Origin: an uncultured Saprospiraceae bacterium
GTDB taxonomy: Bacteria; Bacteroidota; Bacteroidia; Chitinophagales; Saprospiraceae
Length of the DNA stretch: 54,135 bases
Reading direction: 5' to 3'
NCBI GenBank assembly: GCA_905480605.1
Contig: CAJQRD010000042.1
Span: forward strand, 1-54,135
Positions 18,888-28,312 of the stretch are shown piece by piece (position 1 is the first letter of the stretch; every line of letters starts with the position of its first letter). Both the position numbers and the translations under genes were made by a program. Below the pieces are notes generated by a model. That model worked only from the letters and a program-made list of their open reading frames with translations, was not told where the DNA came from and made no database searches.

Positions 18888-19666
18888 TGAAAGCAATATA
18901 TTCTAATTCTCCCTTTAAGGACAAGGTTGTCTTGGTAACTGGTGGCCGAAGTGGTATTGGATATGATATCGCAAGTTTATTCCTGGCAGAAGGTGCAAAA
19001 GTTATTATTGTTTCAAGAAAGGAAGAGCTTTTAAAAGAAGCTGAAGAAAAACTAAAAGCATTCGGTCATGTTTCCTCAGTAGCATGTGACATAAGAGAAA
19101 CGGAACAAATTGACATTCTTATTGAAAGGATCAAAAGTGACTTTGGAAGATTGGATGTTTTGGTCAACAATGCAGGGGGACAGTTTTTATCACCAGCTGA
19201 AGACATCAGTGAAAAAGGATGGAATGCTGTTATAAACAACAACCTGACGGGCACTTGGTACATGATGCAAAAAATGGCCAACGCCTTTTTCATTCCTCAA
19301 AAATCAGGCTCCATCTGTAATATTATTTTAAGTATTTATAAGGGTTTTCCTGGTATGGCCCATTCTGCTGCCGCAAGAGCAGGTGTAGATAACCTGACCA
19401 AAACATTAGCCATAGAATGGAGTAAATACAACATCCAAATAAATGCTATTGCTCCGGGATATATTCAATCTACAGGACTTAAAAATTACCCACAACAATT
19501 CGTAGATCAATTGATTAGCAAAGTTCCAGTTAAAAGGTTAGGCACAACTGAAGAAGTTGCTTGGCTGGTTAGTTTTTTAACTGGTCCCTACGCTCAATTT
19601 ATAACTGGTGAGACGGTTTATGTTGATGGAGGACAGAGGCTATGGGGTGATATCTATGAGCTGTAA
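18887..19666 (+). CDS. SDR-family oxidoreductase, enoyl-CoA reductase-like
   Basis: 259 residues. Rossmann motif TGGRSGIG, NAD(P)-binding CDIRE and NNAGG are present. The usual YxxxK catalytic pair is absent; instead the segment reads GMAHSAAARAGVDNLTKTLA, which matches the peroxisomal trans-2-enoyl-CoA reductase / 2,4-dienoyl-CoA reductase group, where HS(G/A)AARAG is normal. The likely reaction is NADPH-dependent reduction of an enoyl-CoA in fatty-acid metabolism. Coupled to the upstream amidophosphoribosyltransferase by a one-base overlap, an arrangement with no obvious biochemical logic. Confidence 0.88.
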   Translation: MKAIYSNSPFKDKVVLVTGGRSGIGYDIASLFLAEGAKVIIVSRKEELLKEAEEKLKAFGHVSSVACDIRETEQIDILIERIKSDFGRLDVLVNNAGGQFLSPAEDISEKGWNAVINNNLTGTWYMMQKMANAFFIPQKSGSICNIILSIYKGFPGMAHSAAARAGVDNLTKTLAIEWSKYNIQINAIAPGYIQSTGLKNYPQQFVDQLISKVPVKRLGTTEEVAWLVSFLTGPYAQFITGETVYVDGGQRLWGDIYEL

Positions 19667-19876
19667 GTAATTAATAATTAATAGGGAATGATTAATTGTT
19701 ATTTAGTTTTTCAATTTAATCTTTAGCGTGTGTCTTTGACATCCAGACCAACAGTTTTTTAAATTATGAATTAGACTTGGAAAGCGCTAGTTAGAGACTA
19801 TGTGCAGGTTAACTTTAGCTTATTTGTACATGCAAATTTTTGACTTCTATGCACTGTTTTATCTAAATAGTATTTT

Positions 19877-20274
19877 TTAATCAACTATCATCCACTTAAA
19901 AAAATACTCAGCAACAATAGGGTCTGTATTGCTGATAATATCAATTGTCTTTCAAGTTCTCGGTGGGCTTGATCTTTATTGTTAATGGTGGCACTGATCT
20001 TGCCTAGTCCATTTGGAGCTGTTTTTCTACGGGCCCAATCGGTTGACGTACACTTTCATGCCGTCATCACTTCGATTTCTAAATTTGCGGTTCCTGTATT
20101 TGTGAAGTTGAATACTACGTCACGTTTTTCACCTCGTTTTATTTTGCCTATATCTATTGTTTCTTGATCAAAAATTATGATCGGAACTAAGGTAGTATTT
20201 TTAGCAACCTATGCTTTAGTACCACTATATGAAATCAATGTCAACACGATAAAACTAAATAAAAAACGCGACAT
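19877..20274 (-). pseudogene. Decayed DUF1573-domain exported protein
   Basis: From ATG at 20274 the minus strand reads a signal peptide (MSRFLFSFIVLTLISYSG), an in-frame TAG, then IIIFDQETIDIGKIKRGEKR, DVVFNFTNTGTANLEIEV, a TGA replacing what should be a Cys codon in TA-CKCTSTDWAR, and APNGLGKISATINNKDQAHR. A frameshift then gives KTIDIISNTDPIVAEYFFKW and a TAA at 19877. This is the DUF1573 Ig-like domain of Bacteroidota envelope proteins, here with two nonsense codons plus a frameshift with an adjoining stop. It begins 11 bases after the thrS stop on the same strand and was probably once co-transcribed with it. The remaining spacer (19667-19876) shows nothing. Confidence 0.85.
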
Positions 20275-20285
20275 AATAATTTTAA

Positions 20286-22202
20286 TTATAGAAGTGTTTC
20301 AAAGTAAGTTGCAAACTCCTCAACTGTCTTCATGCCAAGATCCCCTTCACCCTGAACACGCACAGATACAGCATTGGCTTCAATTTCTTTTTCACCTACG
20401 ATCAAGAGCAAAGGAATTTTTTTCACTTCGTTGTCTCTAATCTTCTTACCTATTGTCTCATTTCTATCGTCAACAAAACCACGAATGTCGTGCTTCGCCA
20501 GCTGTAGCTTTAATGCTTCGCATTGTGGCGCAAACTTTGGATCGACTGGAATCAAGACATATTGATCAGGTGTCAACCAAAGCGGAAATTTACCCGCAGT
20601 GTGCTCTATTAAGATTGACATAAATCTTTCCATTGAACCAAAAGGTGCTCTGTGAATCATTACTGGTCTGTGAGGTTTATTGTCAGCACCAATGTACTCC
20701 AATTCAAAACGCTCAGGCAGGTTGTAATCAACCTGTATTGTCCCCAACTGCCATCTACGACCTAAAGCATCCTTGATCATGAAATCCAACTTAGGGCCAT
20801 AAAATGCAGCTTCACCAAGCTTGGTTGTTGTTTCAATATCTACCTCTTTGGTTGCTTCTATAATGGCACTTTCTGCAGCATCCCAGTTTTCATCCGAACC
20901 AATATACTTATCTGGAGTATTTGGGTCTCGTAATGATATTTGTGCTGTGTATTCAAAACCAATTTTGTCAAGTACTTTTGTTGTTAAGTTAAGCACTTCT
21001 AAGAACTCTCCTTTTACTTGTTCTGTTGTACAAAAGATGTGCGCATCATCTTGAGTAAACCCTCTTACTCTTGACAATCCATGCAACTCACCACTTTGCT
21101 CGTATCTGTATACAGTACCAAATTCTCCAAGTTTAACAGGAAGTTCCTTGTATGATCTTGGTCTGTTGCCATAAATCTCACAGTGATGTGGACAGTTCAT
21201 TGGTTTCAACAAAAACTCTTCACCTTCTTTAGGTGTTTTTATAGGTTGAAAACTATCTTCTCCATATTTAGCATAATGGCCAGATGTTACATAAAGATCT
21301 TTACTTCCTATGTGGGGAGTAATAACCATTTGGTAGCCTAGTTTTTCTTGTTCTGCTTGTAGGAAGTTTTGTAAGCGTTCTCTTACCTGTGTGCCTTTTG
21401 GTAACCATAAGGGCAGGCCAGATCCAACTTTTTCAGAAAACATAAATAGCTCCATTTCTTGACCTAGTTTTCGGTGATCTCTCTTTTTAGCTTCTTCTAA
21501 CAGGTGAAGGTATTCCTTAAGTTCTTTTTGTTTTGGGAAGGTTACCGCGTAGACGCGCGTCATTTGCTTACGTGTTTCATCACCTCTCCAATAAGCACCA
21601 GCCAAACTCATTACTTTAATAGCCTTGATTGTACCAGTATGTGGTATATGAGGACCTCGACATAAATCAGTAAAGTTACCTTGCTTGTAAAAAGTAATAG
21701 TGCGATCTTCAAGACCATCTATCAATTCGAGTTTGTACTCGTCATCTTTTTCTGTAAAATATTTGATGGCATCAGTTTTTGAAACATCTGTACGCTCAAA
21801 AGTATTTTTCTGTTGAGCCAGCTCAAGCATTTTATCTTCAATCTTTTTGAAATCATCTTGTGTTAAGACTTTATCTCCAGTATCAATATCATAATAAAAA
21901 CCAGTATCAATTGGAGGACCAATACCAAACTTAGTATCTGGGTATAATGCTTCCAAAGCTTCTGCTAACAAGTGAGCAGAAGAATGCCAGAAAGCATATT
22001 TTCCTTCATCATCTTTCCAGGTATGTAGTTGCAAAGTACTATCGGTGGTTATTCCTCTGGTTGCATCCCACTTTTCGCCATTTACAGTAGCTGTTAATAC
22101 ATTTCTTGCCAAGCCCTCACTGATTGATCGTGCAATGTCTATAGGGGAGGTACCCGCTTCATATTCTCTCACATTACCATCTGGAAAAGTAATCTTAATC
22201 AT
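20286..22202 (-). CDS. thrS: Threonine--tRNA ligase
   Basis: 638 residues, full length. TGS domain at 1-62, then the second editing domain ([23 protein letters not shown]), and the class II catalytic core with [28 protein letters not shown] (zinc Cys), [20 protein letters not shown] and DAHIF, motif 3 ([17 protein letters not shown]), and the anticodon-binding domain ending in [12 protein letters not shown]. It charges tRNA-Thr and edits Ser-tRNA. In most Bacteroidota thrS is followed by infC-rpmI-rplT; here it is followed by a dead DUF1573 gene. Confidence 0.97.
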   Translation of the reverse strand: MIKITFPDGNVREYEAGTSPIDIARSISEGLARNVLTATVNGEKWDATRGITTDSTLQLHTWKDDEGKYAFWHSSAHLLAEALEALYPDTKFGIGPPIDTGFYYDIDTGDKVLTQDDFKKIEDKMLELAQQKNTFERTDVSKTDAIKYFTEKDDEYKLELIDGLEDRTITFYKQGNFTDLCRGPHIPHTGTIKAIKVMSLAGAYWRGDETRKQMTRVYAVTFPKQKELKEYLHLLEEAKKRDHRKLGQEMELFMFSEKVGSGLPLWLPKGTQVRERLQNFLQAEQEKLGYQMVITPHIGSKDLYVTSGHYAKYGEDSFQPIKTPKEGEEFLLKPMNCPHHCEIYGNRPRSYKELPVKLGEFGTVYRYEQSGELHGLSRVRGFTQDDAHIFCTTEQVKGEFLEVLNLTTKVLDKIGFEYTAQISLRDPNTPDKYIGSDENWDAAESAIIEATKEVDIETTTKLGEAAFYGPKLDFMIKDALGRRWQLGTIQVDYNLPERFELEYIGADNKPHRPVMIHRAPFGSMERFMSILIEHTAGKFPLWLTPDQYVLIPVDPKFAPQCEALKLQLAKHDIRGFVDDRNETIGKKIRDNEVKKIPLLLIVGEKEIEANAVSVRVQGEGDLGMKTVEEFATYFETLL

Positions 22203-22540
22203 TTAAATAATATTTAGTGCGTAAAGATAGAAAATTGCATAAAAAGTGGCTCTTCTTATTTGAAGTACTTTTGAGACAGATTATTTCCTTTTATTCATGC
22301 ACTTCGAGGCTTCCCACAAATCTTAGTTGGTTTGATGTATCGAAAAACATCATTTTGGGCAAAACCAAGAGCCATGTTTGCTTTGAATGATTGAAAAGGC
22401 ATCTTTTCAGACCAAGTTAAATGGCTTTAGCTGTAGTAAATTGATCTACGATTAAGATAGGCACCAAGTTCAAGCAAATCATTTTAACCTATGTTTTTAT
22501 ATCACTTTATTATTTATTAGCTTGGCGTAGATTTTAGCCT
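22203..22540. other. Spacer between divergent thrS and DUF1015 gene
   Basis: 338 bases. The minus strand has a broken frame (TWSEKMPFQSFKANMALGFA then QNDVFRYIKPTKICGKPR) that looks faintly protein-like but ends in stops and matches nothing I recognise. A weak TAnnTTT-like box, TATCTTTA, lies about 35 bases before the thrS start. No RNA gene or terminator is evident. Confidence 0.3.
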
Positions 22541-23638
22541 ATGAACATAAAAACCTTTAAAGCCGAATTCCCCAAAGTAGACCTCATTACCTCTCCTAAT
22601 TCATTTTTTGATAGTATTAAATTCCAATATCGCGAATACCGAAAAAGTGGCGTTTATCGAAATGGTGTTAAAGAAGGCTACTATATTTATCAGATAAAAT
22701 CAGAAGAAGGTCTACATACTTCTTTGCTTTGTTGTACAGCGGTTAGTGATTTGAAAGATCACAAAATGTTGAAACATGAAAAAACGTTGGCAGCTAAAGA
22801 GCAACAAATGATGCATCTCATAATGCAAAGGCAAGCTTTGGTAAAGCCAGTTCTTCTGGGTTACCTTCCAGAGGACAACCTCCATGAAGAATTTATTAAG
22901 ATAACAATCAGTGAAGAACCAGAAGTTGATCTTAAACTTGAGGATGGTGAGCGACACAGACTTTGGTCCATTTATGACAAAGTCATGTTGAAGAAAATTG
23001 ACAAGACTTTTTTGAAACTTGAAAAAGCGTATATCGGGGATGGGCATCATAGAACGACGACAATGGCCCTATTGAACGAAAGTGAAGAATTGGGAGAGGA
23101 AGCTGAGAAGTACAATTGTATATTGACAGCATACTTTCCATTTGATCAACTCCGAATTTGGGATTTTAATAGAGTTGTGGACATTGCTGATATTATGCCA
23201 AGTTCTCAGTTTATAGCAGAATTGTCCAATTACTTTGATATTAAAAAATTAAAAAAAGGACGTAAACCAAAGAAGAAACATGAAGTGACCTTTTTTATTG
23301 ATGGCGTTTGGTATAGCATGGTTTGGAAGCAAAAATATATCAAGAGTAAGAAAAAGATACTATTGGACACAGCATTGATTAACAAATATATATTCAAAAA
23401 AACATTGGGCATTGTAGACATAAGAACTGACAATAGAATAAAATATTATGGAGGTGTAGAGCCCCTTAGCAAGATAGTTAAACAAAGTGATAAACAGGAG
23501 TGTGGAGTTGGCTTGTGTATTTACCCCGTAAGTGTTGAAGAGTTGACACAATTGGCTGACAAAGGTAAAACCCTGCCTCCTAAGAGTACATGGTTTACAC
23601 CTCGACTAAAAAGTGGAATTATAGCAAAAGATTTGTAA
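22541..23638 (+). CDS. DUF1015 family protein
   Basis: 365 residues with the DUF1015 layout: an N-terminal strand-rich part (YIYQIKSEEGLHTSLLCCTA), the motif LEKAYIGDGHHRTTTMALL around residues 160-180 and a C-terminal part ending PKSTWFTPRLKSGI. The GDGHHR motif is the family's most conserved site. Biochemical function is not established; members often sit next to serine-metabolism genes. The amidohydrolase gene starts 3 bases after its stop, so the two form an operon. A clear acidic middle and no signal peptide point to the cytoplasm. Confidence 0.88.
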   Translation: MNIKTFKAEFPKVDLITSPNSFFDSIKFQYREYRKSGVYRNGVKEGYYIYQIKSEEGLHTSLLCCTAVSDLKDHKMLKHEKTLAAKEQQMMHLIMQRQALVKPVLLGYLPEDNLHEEFIKITISEEPEVDLKLEDGERHRLWSIYDKVMLKKIDKTFLKLEKAYIGDGHHRTTTMALLNESEELGEEAEKYNCILTAYFPFDQLRIWDFNRVVDIADIMPSSQFIAELSNYFDIKKLKKGRKPKKKHEVTFFIDGVWYSMVWKQKYIKSKKKILLDTALINKYIFKKTLGIVDIRTDNRIKYYGGVEPLSKIVKQSDKQECGVGLCIYPVSVEELTQLADKGKTLPPKSTWFTPRLKSGIIAKDL

Positions 23639-23641
23639 AGT

Positions 23642-24823
23642 ATGAGATATATTTCGGCTGACTACATCGTTCCAATTTCTTCTGAAATTATAAATAACGG
23701 AGTTGTTCAAATTGACGACGCAGGCATAATCATTAAGAGTGGCACTAAGTCTGAGTTTCCTTCTGTAGATATTGAGCATTTCTCAGGAATAGTTCTTCCT
23801 GGGTTTATTAACACACATTGTCATTTGGAACTGTCCCACATGAAAGGTCTTTGTAAGACAGGAACGACTTTGATACCGTTCATCACAGATGTAGTAAAAC
23901 ATAGAGACTTTGAGGAAGAGATTATTTTAGCCAAAATAAAGGAGGAAGATGAAAATATGTATGCAGCCGGAATTCAAGCCGTTGGGGATATATCCAACAA
24001 AGTAGATACTGCGCAGACAAAATCAGAAAGCCCAATTCATTATTATACTTTTGTTGAGATGTTTGATTTTATGCAAGACAGTTTGACAGCGGGAACAATA
24101 GAAAACTACCGAGCTGTATTCAGGGATCAATCCGAGGGCGGGTTGAATAGAAAGAGTTTTGTACCCCATGCCCCATATAGTGTGTCAGAAGCACTATTTG
24201 AATTTATAAACAAAGCTAATTCTAGCAATGCAACAATCAGTATTCACAACCAAGAAACACCAGCGGAACAAAGCTTATTTGAAACTGGAGAAAGTGACTT
24301 TCATGATTTTGTAAAAGGTTTTGGTTTTAGTTTAGATCACTTAAAACCGATAGGTAAGGGGTCAATTTATTATGCTTTAAAAAACATGCAAGCCAAGCAA
24401 AAAAATATTTTTGTACACAACACTTTGACATCTGAAGTCGATATCAAAGCCGCATATGAATGGTCAGAAAACTGTTATTGGGCAACATGTCCCAACGCCA
24501 ATCTTTATATCGAAAACAAACTGCCCAATTATCAAAAATTTATTAATCAGAAAGCAAAAATGACGATAGGTACAGATAGCATAATGTCAAATTGGCAATT
24601 GTCTGTATGGGAAGAAGTCAAAACGATTAAAAAGTACCAATCGTATGTTCCGTTAATGTCTTTACTGCAATGGGCAACATTGAATGGGGCAGATTCATTG
24701 GGTTATCATAAACAATTGGGAAGTATTGAAGTAGGAAAACAGCCTGGTTTGGTTAATATAGATTTAGATTGGAAAGGGGAGGAAACAGATATAAGTAACA
24801 GTAAGCCGTTCAGGGTTGCATAA
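23642..24823 (+). CDS. Amidohydrolase / aminohydrolase superfamily protein
   Basis: 393 residues. The metal-dependent TIM-barrel hydrolase signatures are NTHCHLELSH (HxH on strand 1), HNQETPAEQ, VHNTLT and the late GTDSIMSNWQLSVWEE (Asp ligand), with the flanking beta-sandwich formed by the N-terminal ISADYIVPISSE and the C-terminal QLGSIEVGKQPGLVNIDLDW. The pattern is of the deaminase branch (S-adenosylhomocysteine, chlorohydrolase or aminodeoxyfutalosine deaminases). An aminodeoxyfutalosine deaminase role in menaquinone synthesis is possible but cannot be shown here. Forms an operon with the DUF1015 gene (3-base gap) and ends in a bidirectional terminator. Confidence 0.85.
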   Translation: MRYISADYIVPISSEIINNGVVQIDDAGIIIKSGTKSEFPSVDIEHFSGIVLPGFINTHCHLELSHMKGLCKTGTTLIPFITDVVKHRDFEEEIILAKIKEEDENMYAAGIQAVGDISNKVDTAQTKSESPIHYYTFVEMFDFMQDSLTAGTIENYRAVFRDQSEGGLNRKSFVPHAPYSVSEALFEFINKANSSNATISIHNQETPAEQSLFETGESDFHDFVKGFGFSLDHLKPIGKGSIYYALKNMQAKQKNIFVHNTLTSEVDIKAAYEWSENCYWATCPNANLYIENKLPNYQKFINQKAKMTIGTDSIMSNWQLSVWEEVKTIKKYQSYVPLMSLLQWATLNGADSLGYHKQLGSIEVGKQPGLVNIDLDWKGEETDISNSKPFRVA

Positions 24824-24827
24824 TGAC

Positions 24828-24890
24828 TTGACAAGACCAGGCTGTTTTTGCTTAGTAGAGAGCCTTGTTAAATCTGTCAGGTCTTGTTAA
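24828..24890. terminator. Bidirectional terminator between convergent genes
   Basis: 24828-24844 (TTGACAAGACCAGGCTG) is a near-perfect inverted copy of 24874-24890, and an inner stem AGGCT/AGCCT sits inside the loop. It fills the gap between the amidohydrolase stop and the GSCFA stop. T-runs next to the stem are short, so termination strength is uncertain. Confidence 0.6.
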
Positions 24891-24892
24891 CG

Positions 24893-25858
24893 TTAGCGCC
24901 ACATCCAAGCAAACTCATTTCTCATTTCCGCTTTATCCATTTCCAATTGTGCCAAGAATTTTTTATGCGCGTCACTTTCTGGGAAAAGAGCTTTATGGCT
25001 TTCTCTGTTAACCAGGTGTGCAACTTTTTTTCTCAAGGTGGATTCAGAATCTGACAAAGCGAAGTCTTCAAATTTATTATAGATATACTGTAATGCTAGA
25101 TCATTTGGATGAATGAAGTCATCTCTATAAAAACGGTAGTCTCTAAGATCATCTATCATAATTTCATAAGAAGGAAAATAATGAACATTTTCAGAATTTT
25201 CCAAAAACTCATGGATAGCAACTAAAGCAGTTGATTTACTCCTTTGATTGGCTTGGATGCCATCACGAATATGCCTGACAGGGCTCAAGGTCAATATATA
25301 TTGTATATCGTTTGTTGAATGAGTGTCCAAGGTTGATTTGATCTCTACAAGTGATTGATGTATTTCTGTGGACGAGAGGAGTTTTCTATTGAAGAGGCTG
25401 CTTGGTTGCTTGTGACAATTGTTGACTATATTTTGATTGGAATTTTTTTCAAAAACAAACGCAGTTCCAATTGTAATAAAAACGAATTTAACATTTTTAA
25501 TAAAATCATGGGCATTTTGAATCGAATTGTCAATCTTTGTAAGTACTTCTGCTTTGTCTGGTCCATTGAAAGAACCGTGAAAATCGTGGTGCGACCAAAT
25601 ACCATTTAAATAAACTAAAGATTTGTCAGGCAGCGAATTAGCTGAAATTATCCTCTTTACAGTACTTGCAATGCTTTTGGGGTTAAATGTAATCCCTGCG
25701 GGGTTTTGAAGTACTTGATATTGTAGCGATTTTAACTTTTCGGCCATTTCAACAGAAAAGCAAGATCCTAACGATAAAATTTTATCTGAATATTCAATTT
25801 TAGAAACTAATTCTTGTATTTCAATTTCAGTTCGCAATAGAAAATTTGACATATTCAT
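24893..25858 (-). CDS. GSCFA domain-containing protein
   Basis: 321 residues. The family signature is LGSCFSVEMAEKLKSL at about 31-46, followed by NPAGITFNPKSI, ITIGTAFVFE, LTLSPVRHIRDGIQAN and the late FIHPNDLALQYIYNKF, which together look like an SGNH/GDSL-type hydrolase core (Ser in GSCF, Asp-His in DDFIHPND). The domain is common in Bacteroidota and its substrate is unknown. There is no signal peptide, so it should be cytoplasmic. Convergent with the amidohydrolase gene. Confidence 0.9.
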   Translation of the reverse strand: MNMSNFLLRTEIEIQELVSKIEYSDKILSLGSCFSVEMAEKLKSLQYQVLQNPAGITFNPKSIASTVKRIISANSLPDKSLVYLNGIWSHHDFHGSFNGPDKAEVLTKIDNSIQNAHDFIKNVKFVFITIGTAFVFEKNSNQNIVNNCHKQPSSLFNRKLLSSTEIHQSLVEIKSTLDTHSTNDIQYILTLSPVRHIRDGIQANQRSKSTALVAIHEFLENSENVHYFPSYEIMIDDLRDYRFYRDDFIHPNDLALQYIYNKFEDFALSDSESTLRKKVAHLVNRESHKALFPESDAHKKFLAQLEMDKAEMRNEFAWMWR

Positions 25859-26036
25859 TAAAGGTTCAGTTTTTATTTATATCATATTATAAATATGATT
25901 AATTTAATAGGGTTTATGGCATATTGATTGCACTTTTTAATGAATTATGGCTTTTATATGTAAATAATATATAAATCGTTTTATATCCCTTTTATTGATA
26001 TTTGGGATTTTGAAGCTTAGAGTAATGTAAATTTAC

Positions 26037-26066
26037 TTTGAATTATAATTATTTGTATTAATTTAG
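26037..26066 (+). promoter_or_regulatory. Weak candidate promoter of the PorP gene
   Basis: TTTG at 26037-26040 is 18 bases from TAATTTAG at 26059-26066, one base off TAnnTTTG at the penultimate position. Distance to the ATG is 36 bases. Weak but correctly spaced. Confidence 0.35.
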
Positions 26067-26102
26067 TCGTCCTTGAATACCGTAACAACGAAAGTTTAAA
26101 AA

Positions 26103-27155
26103 ATGAAGATGAAGATTACAAAATATTTATTTGTCCTAGCTGCATTGTTTATAGGCAGTTCTTCTGTAAATGCACAGGATATCCACTTCTCTCAATTCTA
26201 CATGTCACCATTAAATCTTAATCCTGCATTGACAGGTGTGATGAACTGTAACACAAGAGTTGTTGTGAATTATAGAAACCAATGGTCTCAAATTCTGAAG
26301 GGAGATGCATTTAGCACATATTCAGCTTCGTATGATCAAAAAATAGCAGTAGGTCGTTCAGATTATTTTGGTATTGGAGGAACACTTTGGGGTGATTCTG
26401 CAGGTGCATTGAACTACGGAACAACTACAGGTAGAATTTCATTTTCATATGCTAAGAAAATGGGAGGATACAGAAAATCAGCTAGATATCTTGTATTTGG
26501 TGCTGATGCTGGTGTTTCACAAAGAAAAGTAAATTTGAATAATGCACAGTGGCCTTCTCAACATGATGGCAACGGAGGTTTTGGAAGTACTCTACCTGGT
26601 GGGGATTCAAATATTCAAGATACAGACTTCTTACATGGTGATTTATCTGCTGGGTTAATGTTTTTCAATGTTTTGGATGAAAGTACCAACTGGTATGCCG
26701 GTATTGCATTACACCATTTAAATCAACCAACAGTTTCTTTCTTAGGAAATCAAGAAACTTTAGCGGGTAGACTAACGGCACATGCTGGTGGACAATTTAA
26801 AATCAACAGTGACTTCAGCATATTGCCAAACATAGTATATATGTCACAAGGCAAGCACTCGCAAATTAACTTAGGTACATCTGCAAGATTCAATTTAGGT
26901 TCTAGATCTGATGGACAGTCTTGGCAAGTAGGTGGATGGTATAGGGTTGGAAATAAAGTTGAAGGTGGAATTCATTCAGATGCTTTCATATTATCTACAA
27001 GATTTGATTATGGAAATTATGGTATTGGGTTCAGTTACGATGTAACGGTTTCTCAATTGAGTCAGGCAGGAAGCGGAAATGGAGCTTTCGAATTTTCTCT
27101 AAATTATTTGATCTGTGGTCGAGAAAAAAGATCAGTTTATTGTCCTAGATTCTAA
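26103..27155 (+). CDS. PorP/SprF family type IX secretion system outer-membrane protein
   Basis: 350 residues with signal peptide ending SSVNAQ at 25, then QDIHFSQFYMSPLNLNPALT, the hallmark start of PorP/SprF proteins, and GVMNCNTRVVVNYRNQW. The remainder is amphipathic beta-strand pattern with alternating Gly and aromatic residues, finishing with FDYGNYGIGFSYDVTVSQL and a Cys-bearing end. PorP binds the periplasmic PorE/PorM ring complex and forms part of the type IX pore or tethers surface proteins such as SprB. It stands alone with its own terminator, as many PorP paralogues do, so it may serve one cargo rather than the core machine. Confidence 0.93.
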   Translation: MKMKITKYLFVLAALFIGSSSVNAQDIHFSQFYMSPLNLNPALTGVMNCNTRVVVNYRNQWSQILKGDAFSTYSASYDQKIAVGRSDYFGIGGTLWGDSAGALNYGTTTGRISFSYAKKMGGYRKSARYLVFGADAGVSQRKVNLNNAQWPSQHDGNGGFGSTLPGGDSNIQDTDFLHGDLSAGLMFFNVLDESTNWYAGIALHHLNQPTVSFLGNQETLAGRLTAHAGGQFKINSDFSILPNIVYMSQGKHSQINLGTSARFNLGSRSDGQSWQVGGWYRVGNKVEGGIHSDAFILSTRFDYGNYGIGFSYDVTVSQLSQAGSGNGAFEFSLNYLICGREKRSVYCPRF

Positions 27156-27196
27156 ACTGAATATTTTATTTCAACAAATTAAATATGTTTGTTGAT

Positions 27197-27236
27197 AAAA
27201 TCCTTGTTCATTCATAATATGAACAAGGATTTTTTA
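27197..27236 (+). terminator. Intrinsic terminator of the PorP gene
   Basis: AATCCTTGTTCAT pairs with ATGAACAAGGATT around a short loop and is followed directly by a T-run. Confidence 0.9.
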
Positions 27237-27295
27237 TACCTTAACTTTCAAATTGCAACAATCCCCTACGATTTTTTAATTTATTAATACCAAAT

Positions 27296-27715
27296 ATGTT
27301 CGGAAACACAAAAAAAACGGGCTCTGAAAATTATTCCAATTCAGGAAGCTCTTCAGCAATTAATACACTTGTTGCTGGCACTCGCATTGAAGGAAAAATT
27401 ATTGCTAAAAGTGACATTCGTATTGACGGATCAGTTGAAGGAACGTTGCATTGCTCAGGCAGGTTGATTATTGGCGCAGAAGGGTCAGTTGATGGAGATT
27501 CTACCTGTCAGAATGCAGTTATTGAGGGATCGTTTAAAGGCACTCTGGTTGTGGAAGATCAATTAGATGTCCGCAACAACGCCAATGTTGTAGGAGAAAT
27601 CAAAACGGGTAAATTAAATGTGGATAGTGGAGCGGTATTCAATGGCAATTGCGATATGGGGCAAAAAATTAAAAGTATTCCAAAAGAGGACAAAAAAGAA
27701 GCGACAGCTTCTTAG
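27296..27715 (+). CDS. Bactofilin family cytoskeletal protein
   Basis: 139 residues. A flexible Ser/Asn N-terminal tail (NTKKTGSENYSNSGSSS) precedes the bactofilin beta-helix: TRIEGKIIAKSDIRIDGSVE, GTLHCSGRLIIGAEGSVDGD, VIEGSFKGTLVVEDQLDVRN, NANVVGEIKTGKLNVDSGAV. The tail is Lys/Glu-rich. Bactofilins polymerise without nucleotides into membrane-associated filaments affecting cell shape or positioning. In Bacteroidota the gene usually opens the ATP-synthase locus; the next gene fits this, but atp genes do not follow. Confidence 0.93.
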   Translation: MFGNTKKTGSENYSNSGSSSAINTLVAGTRIEGKIIAKSDIRIDGSVEGTLHCSGRLIIGAEGSVDGDSTCQNAVIEGSFKGTLVVEDQLDVRNNANVVGEIKTGKLNVDSGAVFNGNCDMGQKIKSIPKEDKKEATAS

Positions 27716-27727
27716 AAAAGTAAATTT

Positions 27728-28117
27728 TTGACTTTTATAAAATTTATAAAATTAATCGGAAGTGCATCTTTAGTATGCACTATACTGTTTTTTCTGTTGT
27801 CATTGGCAATAGATATTCGACAGTATTTTGATTTCCTTTTATTATCAATATTGTTTTTTATGGTTTTGTCCTTTATGACTTATTGGTTGGGACGAGTAGC
27901 CGTAAAAATTGGGAACGGCTCTGCATTTATTAAGATCGTAATTATGAATGTATTCACCAAGTTGATAGGTTCATTTCTTTTTGTAATGGTATATGTGAAA
28001 TTCAAAGAACCTTCTGACCGGCTATTCTTAATACCTTTTTTAATGACGTATTTGATATTCTTAGTAACAGAAACGTACCTTCTAAACATACAAGCTAGGG
28101 AGACTAAGAAGCAATAA
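27728..28117 (+). CDS. Four-helix membrane protein of the bactofilin-atp locus type
   Basis: 129 residues from a TTG codon at 27728, 12 bases after the bactofilin stop; no in-frame ATG occurs before about residue 44, so TTG is the best start. Four hydrophobic helices (about 10-28, 34-54, 62-85, 92-115) and a charged tail IQARETKKQ. In many Bacteroidota a protein of this size and topology lies between bactofilin/AtpZ and atpB and resembles AtpI-like assembly factors. That link is an inference from position, as no motif is diagnostic. Confidence 0.65.
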   Translation: MTFIKFIKLIGSASLVCTILFFLLSLAIDIRQYFDFLLLSILFFMVLSFMTYWLGRVAVKIGNGSAFIKIVIMNVFTKLIGSFLFVMVYVKFKEPSDRLFLIPFLMTYLIFLVTETYLLNIQARETKKQ

Positions 28118-28312
28118 CTCCAATGTTCAAGAATGCGACTTTTTGTATTAGTTAGATAGGGTTTTCGCTACTCTGTAGCTTATTTTTTTTATTCTAATTA
28201 TGCTTCTATTAATATGTCGCCACTGTGCAGCTAAAATTATTTCAAATTAAAAAAGATTAGGTTATTGTTGGCATAGATGTTTTGAAGCATTGTTGGCATT
28301 GATTAAAGAAGT

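Noticed and set aside
18887-19666. Missing YxxxK catalytic motif as a sign of a dead SDR enzyme
   Set aside because: The HSAAARAG segment is normal for the enoyl-/dienoyl-CoA reductase group.
19979-20440. Plus-strand open frames in the thrS downstream region
   Set aside because: They are antisense shadows of the DUF1573 pseudogene and of thrS.
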